From Bittarella massiliensis (ex Durand et al. 2017) (GTDB lineage: Bacteria; Bacillota; Clostridia; Oscillospirales; Ruminococcaceae): a stretch of DNA of 64,000 nucleotides. Shown here one piece after another: positions 57,456-64,000 of this stretch. The position numbers and the translations under genes are program-made. Location of the stretch: contig NZ_JABFCL010000001.1 of the NCBI RefSeq assembly GCF_017566145.1, positions 372,001 through 436,000 of the forward strand, given 5' to 3'. The notes under the pieces were generated by a model that did not search any database, was not told the DNA's origin, and saw only the letters and a program-made list of their open reading frames with translations. The first letter of the stretch is position 1, and each line of letters starts with the position of its first letter.

Positions 57456-57782
57456 TCATTTTTGGAGGATGTAGAAGATGTATTGTTCCACCTCCGCCAA
57501 CTGGCGGCGGGAACAGCTCCGGATCAGGGAGGCCACCTCCTCCGCCCGGCCGGGGTAAGAAAAGGCCAAAGAATCGCCCAACAGCAGGTCCGGCGGTACC
57601 TGTAGGCAGTTGCTGATCTTGACAAAGGTCTGAAGTGTGGGGATGGAATGGGCGCACTCGATATTGCTGATGTGTTTCTGGGTCAACTCCACCAGGTTGG
57701 CCAGCTCCTCCTGAGTCAGTCCCCGCCGCTTTCTAAAATAGCGGATGCGCCGGCCAAGGCCGGCGTAATCTACCTTCTCCAC
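57456..57782 (-). CDS. XRE family HTH transcriptional regulator
   Basis: 108 residues. The HTH_3 domain covers ~8-65: GRRIRYFRKRRGLTQEELANLVELTQKHISNIECAHSIPTLQTFVKISNCLQ. A short helical tail (EVASLIRSCSRRQLAEVEQYIFYILQ) could dimerise. GGAGTGATAA lies before the ATG. It is transcribed divergently from the 81-residue protein across an AT-rich 194-bp gap, a common arrangement for a repressor and its target. Confidence 0.88.
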   Translation of the reverse strand: MEKVDYAGLGRRIRYFRKRRGLTQEELANLVELTQKHISNIECAHSIPTLQTFVKISNCLQVPPDLLLGDSLAFSYPGRAEEVASLIRSCSRRQLAEVEQYIFYILQK

Positions 57783-57976
57783 CTTATCACTCCTTCTTTA
57801 ACAGGGTATCGAAATGGCGGCGAGTTGTTAACCCAATTGGAAAAGAGATACTCTTTACAATTACTAAAACTTGTGATTTAATAATGGTATATACTTTTTA
57901 GAGTGGATAAAATCGCAAATTTTTACAGGGTAATTGTCCCTGTTTTGGAAAAACATCTTGAAGGAGGCGTTGGTAA

Positions 57977-58222
57977 ATGGCGTCGTTGGGTCTTTTGGAC
58001 ACCGCTGCGGAGTTTTGCGGCACCTACCTGTCTGAACTGCGTCGAGGCACCACCAGACAACAGGTCATTCCCTACCTGCTGCAAATTCCGGATGACCGCT
58101 ATCCCCTTGACGAGTGGAACGACGCCCTTGCCTACCTGATGGGAGCGGATGACCCCTGCCCCAGCGTGGCAGCCGTCAAAGATCGACTGGCGGCCTCTCT
58201 CTGCCAACCACCCCGCCGCTGA
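57977..58222 (+). CDS. Small hypothetical protein divergent from the XRE regulator
   Basis: 81 residues from the ATG at 57977 with AAGGAGG at good spacing. The sequence is mostly helical (ASLGLLDTAAEFCGTYLSELRRGTT, DEWNDALAYLMGAD) and acidic, without membrane segments or known motifs. A terminator follows directly. It may be controlled by the opposite XRE protein. The upstream DNA (57835-57905) is AT-rich with TATACT at 57890-57895. Confidence 0.7.
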   Translation: MASLGLLDTAAEFCGTYLSELRRGTTRQQVIPYLLQIPDDRYPLDEWNDALAYLMGADDPCPSVAAVKDRLAASLCQPPRR

Positions 58223-58232
58223 CCAATCAAAG

Positions 58233-58274
58233 GCCCCCTGCCTGTCGACGGTCGCTCGCAGGGGCGTCTTTTTT
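58233..58274 (+). terminator. Intrinsic terminator
   Basis: CCCCTGC (58235-58241) and GCAGGGG (58258-58264) with a GC-rich inner loop are followed by CGTCTTTTTTG. Confidence 0.85.
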
Positions 58275-58408
58275 GTGGGCAAAAGCGATACCTTCGAGAG
58301 GAGGTACCGTCCCCTCGGCATTTTTCCGCCAACCGCACGCGGGAACGGCAGCTAGTCCTCACCATTGGCCTTTGGCTCGACGTCCATCTTTTAAGGAGGT
58401 AGAAAAGC

Positions 58409-58957
58409 GTGCTCATCGCCCCGCAGACAATCCACCTAAAAGACGGTCGGGAGTGCCTGTTGCGCTTCCCCCTGGCAGAGGACGCCGAAGCCGTGTTGGC
58501 CCATCTTCGACAAACGTCGGCAGAGACCGATTTCATGGCCCGCTACCCCGATGAGATCGCCCAAACCGCCGCGGAGGAGGCCGCCCTTTTGCGGCGGCAG
58601 GCAGAGGACCCCCTCGCCCTGATGGCGGCTGCCTTTGTGGGCGGCCAACTGGCCGCCAATGCCGGCCTTTCCCCCGTCGCCCGACTGGACAAGTACCGCC
58701 ACCGGGCGGAATTCGGCATCTCGGTCAAAGAGGCGTTTTGGGGACAGGGCATCGGCTCCGCACTGTTGCCGGTCGTCATCGAGGCCGCCCGCGCCGCCGG
58801 CTATCTGCAGATCGAGCTGGAAGTAGTGGCTGAAAATCGGCGGGCGGCCGCCCTTTACAGGCGCTTTGGCTTTCAAAACTACGGGGTGCGGGAGCGGTCC
58901 TTCCGCTTTCGCGACGGCAGCTTTTGTGCCGAAAGGCTGATGATCTTGCAGCTGTGA
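58409..58957 (+). CDS. GNAT family N-acetyltransferase
   Basis: 182 residues from GTG at 58409 (AAGGAGG upstream). It is RimI/RimL-like: the acetyl-CoA loop is VKEAFWGQGIGSALLPVVIEAARAAG, followed by LEVVAENRRAAALYRRFGFQNYGVRERSFRFRDG. The pattern YRHRAEFGISV precedes the loop. It may acetylate an amine on a protein or antibiotic-like molecule; the substrate is unknown. Monocistronic, ending at a convergent terminator. Confidence 0.88.
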   Translation: MLIAPQTIHLKDGRECLLRFPLAEDAEAVLAHLRQTSAETDFMARYPDEIAQTAAEEAALLRRQAEDPLALMAAAFVGGQLAANAGLSPVARLDKYRHRAEFGISVKEAFWGQGIGSALLPVVIEAARAAGYLQIELEVVAENRRAAALYRRFGFQNYGVRERSFRFRDGSFCAERLMILQL

Positions 58958-58972
58958 GCGGCAATCCAAATG

Positions 58973-59008
58973 AAAAAAGAGAGGTGGCCAACGCCGCCTC
59001 TCTTTTTT
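58973..59008. terminator. Bidirectional intrinsic terminator
   Basis: AAAAAAGAGAGG and CCTCTCTTTTTT pair around GGC..GCC and work both ways, ending the GNAT gene (+) and the double-GntR gene (-). Confidence 0.9.
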
Positions 59009-59016
59009 CCACTATT

Positions 59017-60474
59017 TTAGGGCAGAGCGATCTCGGCGGCGCCCGGAAGGCCCGCCTCGATGAACCGCTGCCGCGCCCGTTCGAGGATCAAACGGTAACA
59101 GTCTGTCAGCTTCTGGGCAAACAACGCTTCCTCTCCCGCCTGCAGGGCGTTTGCCGCCTCGGCGCAGAGGTGAAAGACAGCCCGTATATTGTGTTGCGCC
59201 CGCCGCCCCTGCAGGTAGAGCAAAAAGGCTCCCCGCTGGAGCAGCCGGTTGATCTGTTCCACAATCTGCCTCAAGGACGCCAGGGGGATGGCCTTGATGA
59301 CAGCGGCGATCAAAGGAGTGAGGGGGTCATCCCCTCCCCCTTTTGCCGCCTTTACCACCTGCTGGGCCACCCCCCTCTCCATGTGGGAAAAGGCCAGATG
59401 AGCCACCCGGGGCAGCACCAGCACCATGAACTGCATCCCCTGCAGATAGAGGAGGGTGTCCCGTCGGTTTCCCGCCTGGGAGACGCTCTCCTCGCTCAGC
59501 CGCATTCTCTCCAGGGTGATCTGGGTACCCCGGCCGTTGTACACCTCCACCAACCCCAGCTGTCGCAGCATCTCCAGCGCCTGACGGATGGTGGAGAGGG
59601 AGACCCGATAGCGCTCTGCCAAAACCGCAGCGGGGGGCAAAAAGTCACCGTCAGCATAGGTTCCTGTGCGGATGCTCTCCAGCAGGTCCCGCCCGATCTC
59701 GGTGTAGGTGCAAACCCGCCCTTTCTCCGCATCCCAGCGAAAGAAGCGGGCGGGGTCCTCCTTCACCTGGGGGTAATCGGCAGCCAAATCCCGCAGATAC
59801 CGCCCCACCTGGTCGCCAATCTCCCGGTACATCTGGGCAAAGCACCGGTCCACCTGGTCTGGCAACCCCTCTACCAAAACCGCAAAAACGGTGGAAAAAC
59901 CGGCAGGGTTGTGGCGAACTGCCTCCAAATAGGGGTTCGGATACCCCTCAAAGACCGGCACTTTGGTATAGAGTTCCATACTGGAATAGAGCTCGTTCAG
60001 AAGGGGGCTGCCACAGTGACAAAGGAGTTGGTGCAGCACTGCGGAGGAGGCCTGCCAGTTCCCCTCGGGGGAATTGCCGCTCGCCTTTTGGTAACTGTTC
60101 CGCAGCTGCCGCAGCGCCCGCTCGCCACAGCAGCGCGCCCCAAAGGAAAAGATGGGCGGGGTCAGGGCAGCCAGCGTCTGGTACATCTCCATCACCGAGG
60201 AGCGCCGCTCCAGCAGAGCGCGAATGGCTCGCTGGTTTTCCCGGCTGACATCCTCTCTGTAAATCACCACCGCACAGCGGCGCTCCTCGGTTCTAATGTA
60301 CCCCTCTTCGCGCAGAGCGGCCAACACGTCCCGCACCGTGCGAATGCCCACTCGGTAGCGCTCACAGAGCTTTTTCGCCGATGGCAGCGACTCCCCGTGG
60401 CCAATATGGCCGGTCTCGATCTCCTCTACAAGCACCCCGTGCAGATAGGAAAACAGCGTCGTTTTCTCCAACAT
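59017..60474 (-). CDS. Double GntR-type transcriptional regulator
   Basis: 485 residues from the ATG at 60474 (GGAGGGGGGAAGGGG upstream). Two GntR winged-helix domains are present. The first is at ~5-75 (ESLPSAKKLCERYRVGIRTVRDVLAALREEGYIRT), the second in the middle at ~255-320 (DGDFLPPAAVLAERYRVSLSTIRQALEMLRQLGLVEVYNGRGT). Each is followed by an all-helical effector-like domain, so the protein looks like an internal duplication. It faces the EAL protein gene across a region with a perfect 24-bp palindrome, its probable operator. The ligand is unknown. Confidence 0.88.
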   Translation of the reverse strand: MLEKTTLFSYLHGVLVEEIETGHIGHGESLPSAKKLCERYRVGIRTVRDVLAALREEGYIRTEERRCAVVIYREDVSRENQRAIRALLERRSSVMEMYQTLAALTPPIFSFGARCCGERALRQLRNSYQKASGNSPEGNWQASSAVLHQLLCHCGSPLLNELYSSMELYTKVPVFEGYPNPYLEAVRHNPAGFSTVFAVLVEGLPDQVDRCFAQMYREIGDQVGRYLRDLAADYPQVKEDPARFFRWDAEKGRVCTYTEIGRDLLESIRTGTYADGDFLPPAAVLAERYRVSLSTIRQALEMLRQLGLVEVYNGRGTQITLERMRLSEESVSQAGNRRDTLLYLQGMQFMVLVLPRVAHLAFSHMERGVAQQVVKAAKGGGDDPLTPLIAAVIKAIPLASLRQIVEQINRLLQRGAFLLYLQGRRAQHNIRAVFHLCAEAANALQAGEEALFAQKLTDCYRLILERARQRFIEAGLPGAAEIALP

Positions 60475-60505
60475 ACCCCTTCCCCCCTCCTCAATATACC
60501 CCTTT

Positions 60506-60514
60506 AGTATAGCA
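60506..60514 (-). promoter_or_regulatory. Extended -10 promoter of the double-GntR gene
   Basis: Minus-strand TGCTATACT (60514-60506) lies about 32 bases before the ATG. The -35 is poor. TACGTA at 60539-60544, inside ATACGTAT, shares its core with the large palindrome and may be a second operator near the -35. Confidence 0.5.
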
Positions 60515-60557
60515 CAAAGAAAGCCATAGCTATATGGATACGTATACAAATATGACC

Positions 60558-60585
60558 TTGTTTTATACCCCGCATTTGCTATAAT
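60558..60585 (+). promoter_or_regulatory. SigA-type promoter of the EAL protein gene
   Basis: TTGTTT (60558-60563), a 16-base spacer and a perfect TATAAT (60580-60585) with TGC extension. Start of transcription is expected near 60592, just before the palindrome. Confidence 0.75.
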
Positions 60586-60600
60586 GGTAAAAGCGATTTT

Positions 60601-60624
60601 CTTTCTGTGTACGTACACAGAAAG
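60601..60624. promoter_or_regulatory. Perfect 24-bp palindrome, candidate GntR operator
   Basis: CTTTCTGTGTAC is followed immediately by its exact reverse complement GTACACAGAAAG. It lies about +10 to +33 of the EAL transcript, so a bound dimer would block transcription. It could also form an RNA hairpin; the TTTTTT at 60632-60637 is a few bases away, so an attenuator role is possible but less likely. Confidence 0.7.
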
Positions 60625-60686
60625 GTTAAGCTTTTTTCTATTTGTCAAAGTTGCGTTGTCATTTTGTAATCAGGAGGATAAGCGCT

Positions 60687-62891
60687 GTGCAGAGACGGAA
60701 AAAACAGCTCTCGCCAAAGGTTCGTCGGTGGGCACTGATCGCGGCGGCCGCCCTTTTGGTGGGGATCGGGGTGGTCGCCGTTTGGAACGCGGTGGCGCTG
60801 CGCCAGGCCGTGGACCGTCGCACCCAGCAGTACCTGGAAGATGTATCCAGCCAATCTGCCCAGCTCATCCGCTCCCGCGTAGACGGCGCCATGAACCAGC
60901 TCGCCCTCGTTGCCGAGGACCTGGCTTCGGGGGCCATCGCCCCAAATGCGCTGCACAACCGCGCTGCTCTAACGAACTTTGATGAATTGGCGGTGGTCGG
61001 CCCGGAGGGCGGAACCCCCTTTTCCGACGCCTTTCCCGTCAATTTGGGCGAATTGCCCGCCTTTCAGAGCGCCCTCAACGGCACGCGCGTCTTCTGCCCC
61101 CTTCCAGAAAAAGACGGCTTTCTCTACCTGATCCCCCTCGCCGACGGGCAGGGCAGCGGGGTGTTGGCCGGCGTCAAATCGGACGCGAAGATGCGCGCCA
61201 TCATCGACAACGGCTGTTTTAACGGGCAGGGGAGCACCTGCATCCTCGACAGCAGCGGGACCATTCTCGTCTCCCCCACCCAACGGCCCTTTTCCGTACT
61301 CATTGCCGCCACCGACTACTCCGGCTCGGAGGTGTGGGCCCAGAAGATGCGGCAGGACCTACAGCAGAGCCAGGCGGGCAGCATTGTCTTCCCCACCGGC
61401 GATGGAAAGGAAGTTTTGCTGGATTACCGGCCCATTGGCGACTATGGGATATACGTGGCCACCCTTATCCCCCGCGACCTCATCGCCGCAGAGGTGGAGC
61501 TCCACGCCAGGCAGGCCGTCGGCTTTGCCGTGGGGGTGGCCGTTCTGCTGGCCCTGTTGGGGGCGGCAGGGGTGGTCTTCCAGCACCAAACCCAGGCTCA
61601 AATGAGACAGGTCGTCTTTTCGGACCCGGTTACCGGCGGGCACAACAACGCCTACTTCCTCTGGGAAGGAGAACGGCTGATCCGCCAGAAGCCGGCGGGG
61701 GGATGGGCGGTGGTCGCCCTGAACCTAAAGGACTTTCGCCTGATCAACGAGGTCAAGGGCGAGAAGGTTGGCGACGCCCTCCTCGCCCAGGTGTATCACA
61801 CCCTTTTGCAGCAGCTGGGCGAAGGGGAGTTGGCGGCCCGCGGTGAGGGGGATACCTTTTATCTGCTGGTGCGCAGCCCTCAAGACCAGTTGGCAGCCAG
61901 GATGGAGGACTTTTCTGCCCAATTGCGGGCGATCAACACCGCCATGGGCTTTCTTCGGGTGAGTCAGGGCGGCTGTTCTGTCGATCCCGCCGCCCCCGAT
62001 TTGAGCGCTGCCGAGCGCAGGGCCAATCTGGCCCGCAAAACGGTTGTCGCAGAATATCCCAGCAGCGCCGCTCTCTTTGACGCCCCGTTTGCCGCCCGCC
62101 AACAGGAGGAGATCGAGCGCCTGAAGGAGCTGGAGCAGGCCTTTGCCAGGGAAGAGTTCTGCATCTACTTGCAGCCCAAATACCGGCAGAGGGACGGCCG
62201 CCCAGAGGTGGCCGGAGCCGAGGCCCTGGTGCGCTGGGTCCATCCGAGGCGCGGGCTGATCCCCCCAGGTGAATTCATCCCCCTCTGCGAGCGCACCGGA
62301 CTGATCCGCCAGCTGGACCTGCTGGTTTTTGAAAAGGTCTGCCTGCTGCTCAAAAGGTGGGCGGAGCAGGGGTTGGCGGAGGTGCCGGTATCGGTCAATG
62401 TCTCCCGCCAGCACATGAAGACCGCCCGCTTTTTGGACAATTACCGCAATATTCTGCAGCGCACCGGCGCCGACGCCCGCTGCCTCGAACTGGAGCTGAC
62501 CGAAAATGTCCTCTTCACCACCCGGGAGATCGGCGAGGCGCGGGATCTGATCGGGCACATCCACCAGTTGGGAATGCGCTGCTCGCTGGACGACTTTGGA
62601 GCGGGCTACTCCTCCCTGGGGCTGCTCAAGGACCTGCCGGTGGACACCCTCAAACTGGACCGGCAGTTCTTCGTCGGCAGCCTGGACTCTCCCCGCTCCC
62701 AGGCAGTGATCCGCTCCATCCTCTCGCTGGCCAAGACGCTGAACATCGAATCGGTGGCCGAGGGGATCGAGGAAGAGGGACAAGCGGCCTTCCTCTGGGA
62801 GGCTGGTTGTGACTTGATCCAGGGCTACCTCTACGCCCCACCCCTGCCGACTGCCGCCTTTGAGGCGCTTTTGCCCCCCTCCGACAACTGA
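60687..62891 (+). CDS. Membrane-bound cyclic-di-GMP phosphodiesterase with degenerate GGDEF (dCache-GGDEF-EAL)
   Basis: 734 residues from GTG at 60687 (AGGAGG nine bases upstream). Membrane segments at ~12-35 and ~280-305 flank an extracellular Cache-like sensor. A GGDEF-fold domain follows, in which the active-site motif is RGEGD, so diguanylate cyclase activity is unlikely. The EAL domain keeps its catalytic set: AEALVRW, NVSRQH, ELTEN, DDFGAGYSSLGLLKDLPVDTLKLD, EGIEEEG and QGYLY. It should cleave c-di-GMP in response to an external cue, perhaps with GTP acting on the GGDEF part. Regulation is probably by the divergent double-GntR protein. Confidence 0.92.
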   Translation: MQRRKKQLSPKVRRWALIAAAALLVGIGVVAVWNAVALRQAVDRRTQQYLEDVSSQSAQLIRSRVDGAMNQLALVAEDLASGAIAPNALHNRAALTNFDELAVVGPEGGTPFSDAFPVNLGELPAFQSALNGTRVFCPLPEKDGFLYLIPLADGQGSGVLAGVKSDAKMRAIIDNGCFNGQGSTCILDSSGTILVSPTQRPFSVLIAATDYSGSEVWAQKMRQDLQQSQAGSIVFPTGDGKEVLLDYRPIGDYGIYVATLIPRDLIAAEVELHARQAVGFAVGVAVLLALLGAAGVVFQHQTQAQMRQVVFSDPVTGGHNNAYFLWEGERLIRQKPAGGWAVVALNLKDFRLINEVKGEKVGDALLAQVYHTLLQQLGEGELAARGEGDTFYLLVRSPQDQLAARMEDFSAQLRAINTAMGFLRVSQGGCSVDPAAPDLSAAERRANLARKTVVAEYPSSAALFDAPFAARQQEEIERLKELEQAFAREEFCIYLQPKYRQRDGRPEVAGAEALVRWVHPRRGLIPPGEFIPLCERTGLIRQLDLLVFEKVCLLLKRWAEQGLAEVPVSVNVSRQHMKTARFLDNYRNILQRTGADARCLELELTENVLFTTREIGEARDLIGHIHQLGMRCSLDDFGAGYSSLGLLKDLPVDTLKLDRQFFVGSLDSPRSQAVIRSILSLAKTLNIESVAEGIEEEGQAAFLWEAGCDLIQGYLYAPPLPTAAFEALLPPSDN

Positions 62892-62929
62892 AAAGAGCCC
62901 GCCGGAGAGTTGCTCCAGCGGGCTCTTTT
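62891..62929. terminator. Bidirectional intrinsic terminator
   Basis: AAAAGAGCCCGC and GCGGGCTCTTTT, with an inner GGAG/CTCC stem, lie between the convergent EAL and pncB genes. The stem begins at the last base of the EAL stop codon. Confidence 0.9.
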
Positions 62930-62950
62930 CATCGGTTAAATGCCCCCTTG

Positions 62951-64000
62951 TCAGAAGGTGTTGACCTTCTCCAGCAGATCGCGCTTCATCTGCCACAGGC
63001 GGGGGGAGAGATCGACATAGTAGCGGTGGGGATTTTCAAACCGCTTGACCTCTTCCCAGAGGTGATCCACCTGTTCCAAGCAGTAGTTTTGCAGCTGCTG
63101 CAGGGAGAGGGGGGTGTAGAGGGACCGGCCCCCGGCAAAGACCTGCTCCAACACCGGCACCGCATAGACGTTTTCGAGGGTCTGCTTTTTCCAGGTGGCG
63201 TTGGGGTCGAAGATGGTGATGGGCTTTGAGGTGTCCACCTCCTCGCCGAACTCGGTCACATAGTCGGCGATGGCTTGATGGGTATCCTTGTCGAAAAAGC
63301 GCCAGACCTGTTTGAAACCGGGGTTGGTGATCTTCTCCACCGTCTCGGAAATCTTGATTTTGGGAATGTAGTGGTCCCCTTCCTGGATGGCGACCAGCTT
63401 GTAGACCCCGCCGAAGACCGGGTCGGATTTGCTGGTGATGAGGTTCTCCCCCACCCCAAAGGAGTCCACCTTGGCCCCCTGGGTGATCAGGTCGCGAATG
63501 ATGTACTCGTCCAGCGAGTTGCTGGCCACGATCTTGCAGTCGGTGAGCCCGGCCTCGTCGAGCATTTTGCGGGCCTTTTTCGAGAGGTAAGCGATGTCGC
63601 CCGAATCGATGCGGATGCCCGCCGGCCGGTAGCCCCGGGGGATGACCACCTCGTTAAAGACCTTGATGGCGTTGGGGATGCCCGACTTGATGACGTTGTA
63701 GGTGTCCACCAGCAGGGTGCAGCTGTCGGGGTAGATCTCGGCATAGGTCCGAAACGCCTCGTACTCCGAGTCAAACATCTGCACCCAGCTGTGGGCCATG
63801 GTGCCGGTGGCGGGGATGTGGTAGTCCCGGTCGGCAATGGTGCAGGCGGTGGCGGCGCAGCCGCCGATATAGGCGGCTCGCGCCCCCAAAATGGCGCCGT
63901 CATAGCTCTGGGCGCGGCGGGAGCCAAACTCCATCACCGGCCGGCCGGCGGCGGCCCGCACCACCCGGTTGGCCTTGGTGGCCAGCAGCGACTGGTGGTT
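62951..64000 (-). CDS. pncB: Nicotinate phosphoribosyltransferase (5' end outside window)
   Basis: The frame is open to the window edge: NHQSLLATKANRVVRA at the start, then GRPVMEFGSRRAQSYDGAI, RPAGIRIDSGDIAYLSKKAR, KIVASNSLDEYIIRDL and VDSFGVGENLITSKSDPVFGGVYKL, all family signatures. About 350 residues are visible of the usual ~480, with the C-terminus complete. It joins nicotinate and PRPP to give nicotinate mononucleotide in NAD salvage. The start codon lies beyond base 64000; internal ATG or GTG codons are not the start. Confidence 0.96.
   Translation of the reverse strand, partial: NHQSLLATKANRVVRAAAGRPVMEFGSRRAQSYDGAILGARAAYIGGCAATACTIADRDYHIPATGTMAHSWVQMFDSEYEAFRTYAEIYPDSCTLLVDTYNVIKSGIPNAIKVFNEVVIPRGYRPAGIRIDSGDIAYLSKKARKMLDEAGLTDCKIVASNSLDEYIIRDLITQGAKVDSFGVGENLITSKSDPVFGGVYKLVAIQEGDHYIPKIKISETVEKITNPGFKQVWRFFDKDTHQAIADYVTEFGEEVDTSKPITIFDPNATWKKQTLENVYAVPVLEQVFAGGRSLYTPLSLQQLQNYCLEQVDHLWEEVKRFENPHRYYVDLSPRLWQMKRDLLEKVNTF

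Noticed and set aside
1..64000. CRISPR arrays, tRNA/rRNA genes, intact transposases or phage genes
   Set aside because: No regularly spaced repeats, cloverleaf sequences, rRNA cores or transposase/integrase motifs were found on either strand by eye.

Overview
The window comes from a GC-rich, spore-forming Firmicute of class Clostridia, probably Oscillospiraceae/Ruminococcaceae-like. The evidence is spoIVA, a SPOCS (DUF3794)/LysM spore-coat protein, the forespore sigma factor sigG, a YlmC/YmxH PRC-barrel protein and two Spo0A-type regulators, together with Firmicute-style AGGAGG ribosome binding sites and a CIRCE operator. The lineage is an inference from gene content. No rRNA, tRNA, CRISPR array or intact insertion sequence was seen.

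Layout. 0-2.5 kb: tail of a gene, then a broken ECF sigma factor and its membrane anti-sigma-like partner. 2.5-5.1 kb: a four-gene minus-strand operon (TetR, two hypotheticals, a DUF1266 protein). 5.3-11.4 kb: a minus-strand operon with its own promoter and terminator (TetR regulator, giant two-domain acyl-CoA dehydratase activase-like protein, companion protein, CmpB-type membrane protein). 11.6-22.2 kb: a YesM/YesN-type two-component pair, then a BMP-type nucleoside ABC importer and a DUF3604/PHP-like hydrolase, all in one direction. 22.4-24.1 kb: a frameshifted, signal-less surface protein. 24.2-31.3 kb: spoIVA, SPOCS/LysM protein, tandem nucleoside deoxyribosyltransferase, tsf, rpsB, YmxH-like. 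31.4-38.4 kb: serine dehydratase, sigG, a split ThrE-type exporter, phosphofructokinase, a YjdF-like membrane protein with a coupled 36-aa protein. 38.4-41.1 kb: an unassigned 0.6-kb stretch, then htpG under CIRCE control.

41.2-46.0 kb is the most unusual part. A GHKL histidine kinase is preceded by a 15-17 codon Trp-rich peptide ORF, an intrinsic terminator, three 10-bp-phased TGTCG-type boxes and an exact Spo0A box at the promoter. Beside it lie two paralogous Spo0A-like response regulators: one lacks helix alpha-1 of its receiver, the other is cut by an in-frame amber codon. I read this as a candidate peptide-kinase-Spo0A-like signalling module that may be partly decaying.

46.0-64.0 kb: an adenosine-deaminase-like protein with a disrupted catalytic motif, an amidohydrolase, a P-loop protein, a GNAT, a DEAD-box helicase with a terminator hairpin in its leader, a RodA/FtsW protein, fhs, tsaE-tsaB-rpiB-upp, an XRE regulator opposite a small protein, another GNAT, a double-GntR regulator divergent from an EAL protein across a perfect 24-bp palindrome, and the 3' part of pncB. 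Nucleoside and base metabolism recurs (BMP importer, deoxyribosyltransferase, ADA-like, upp, pncB). At least three genes are broken by a frameshift, a stop codon or lost segments, so either recent decay or local sequence error must be considered.
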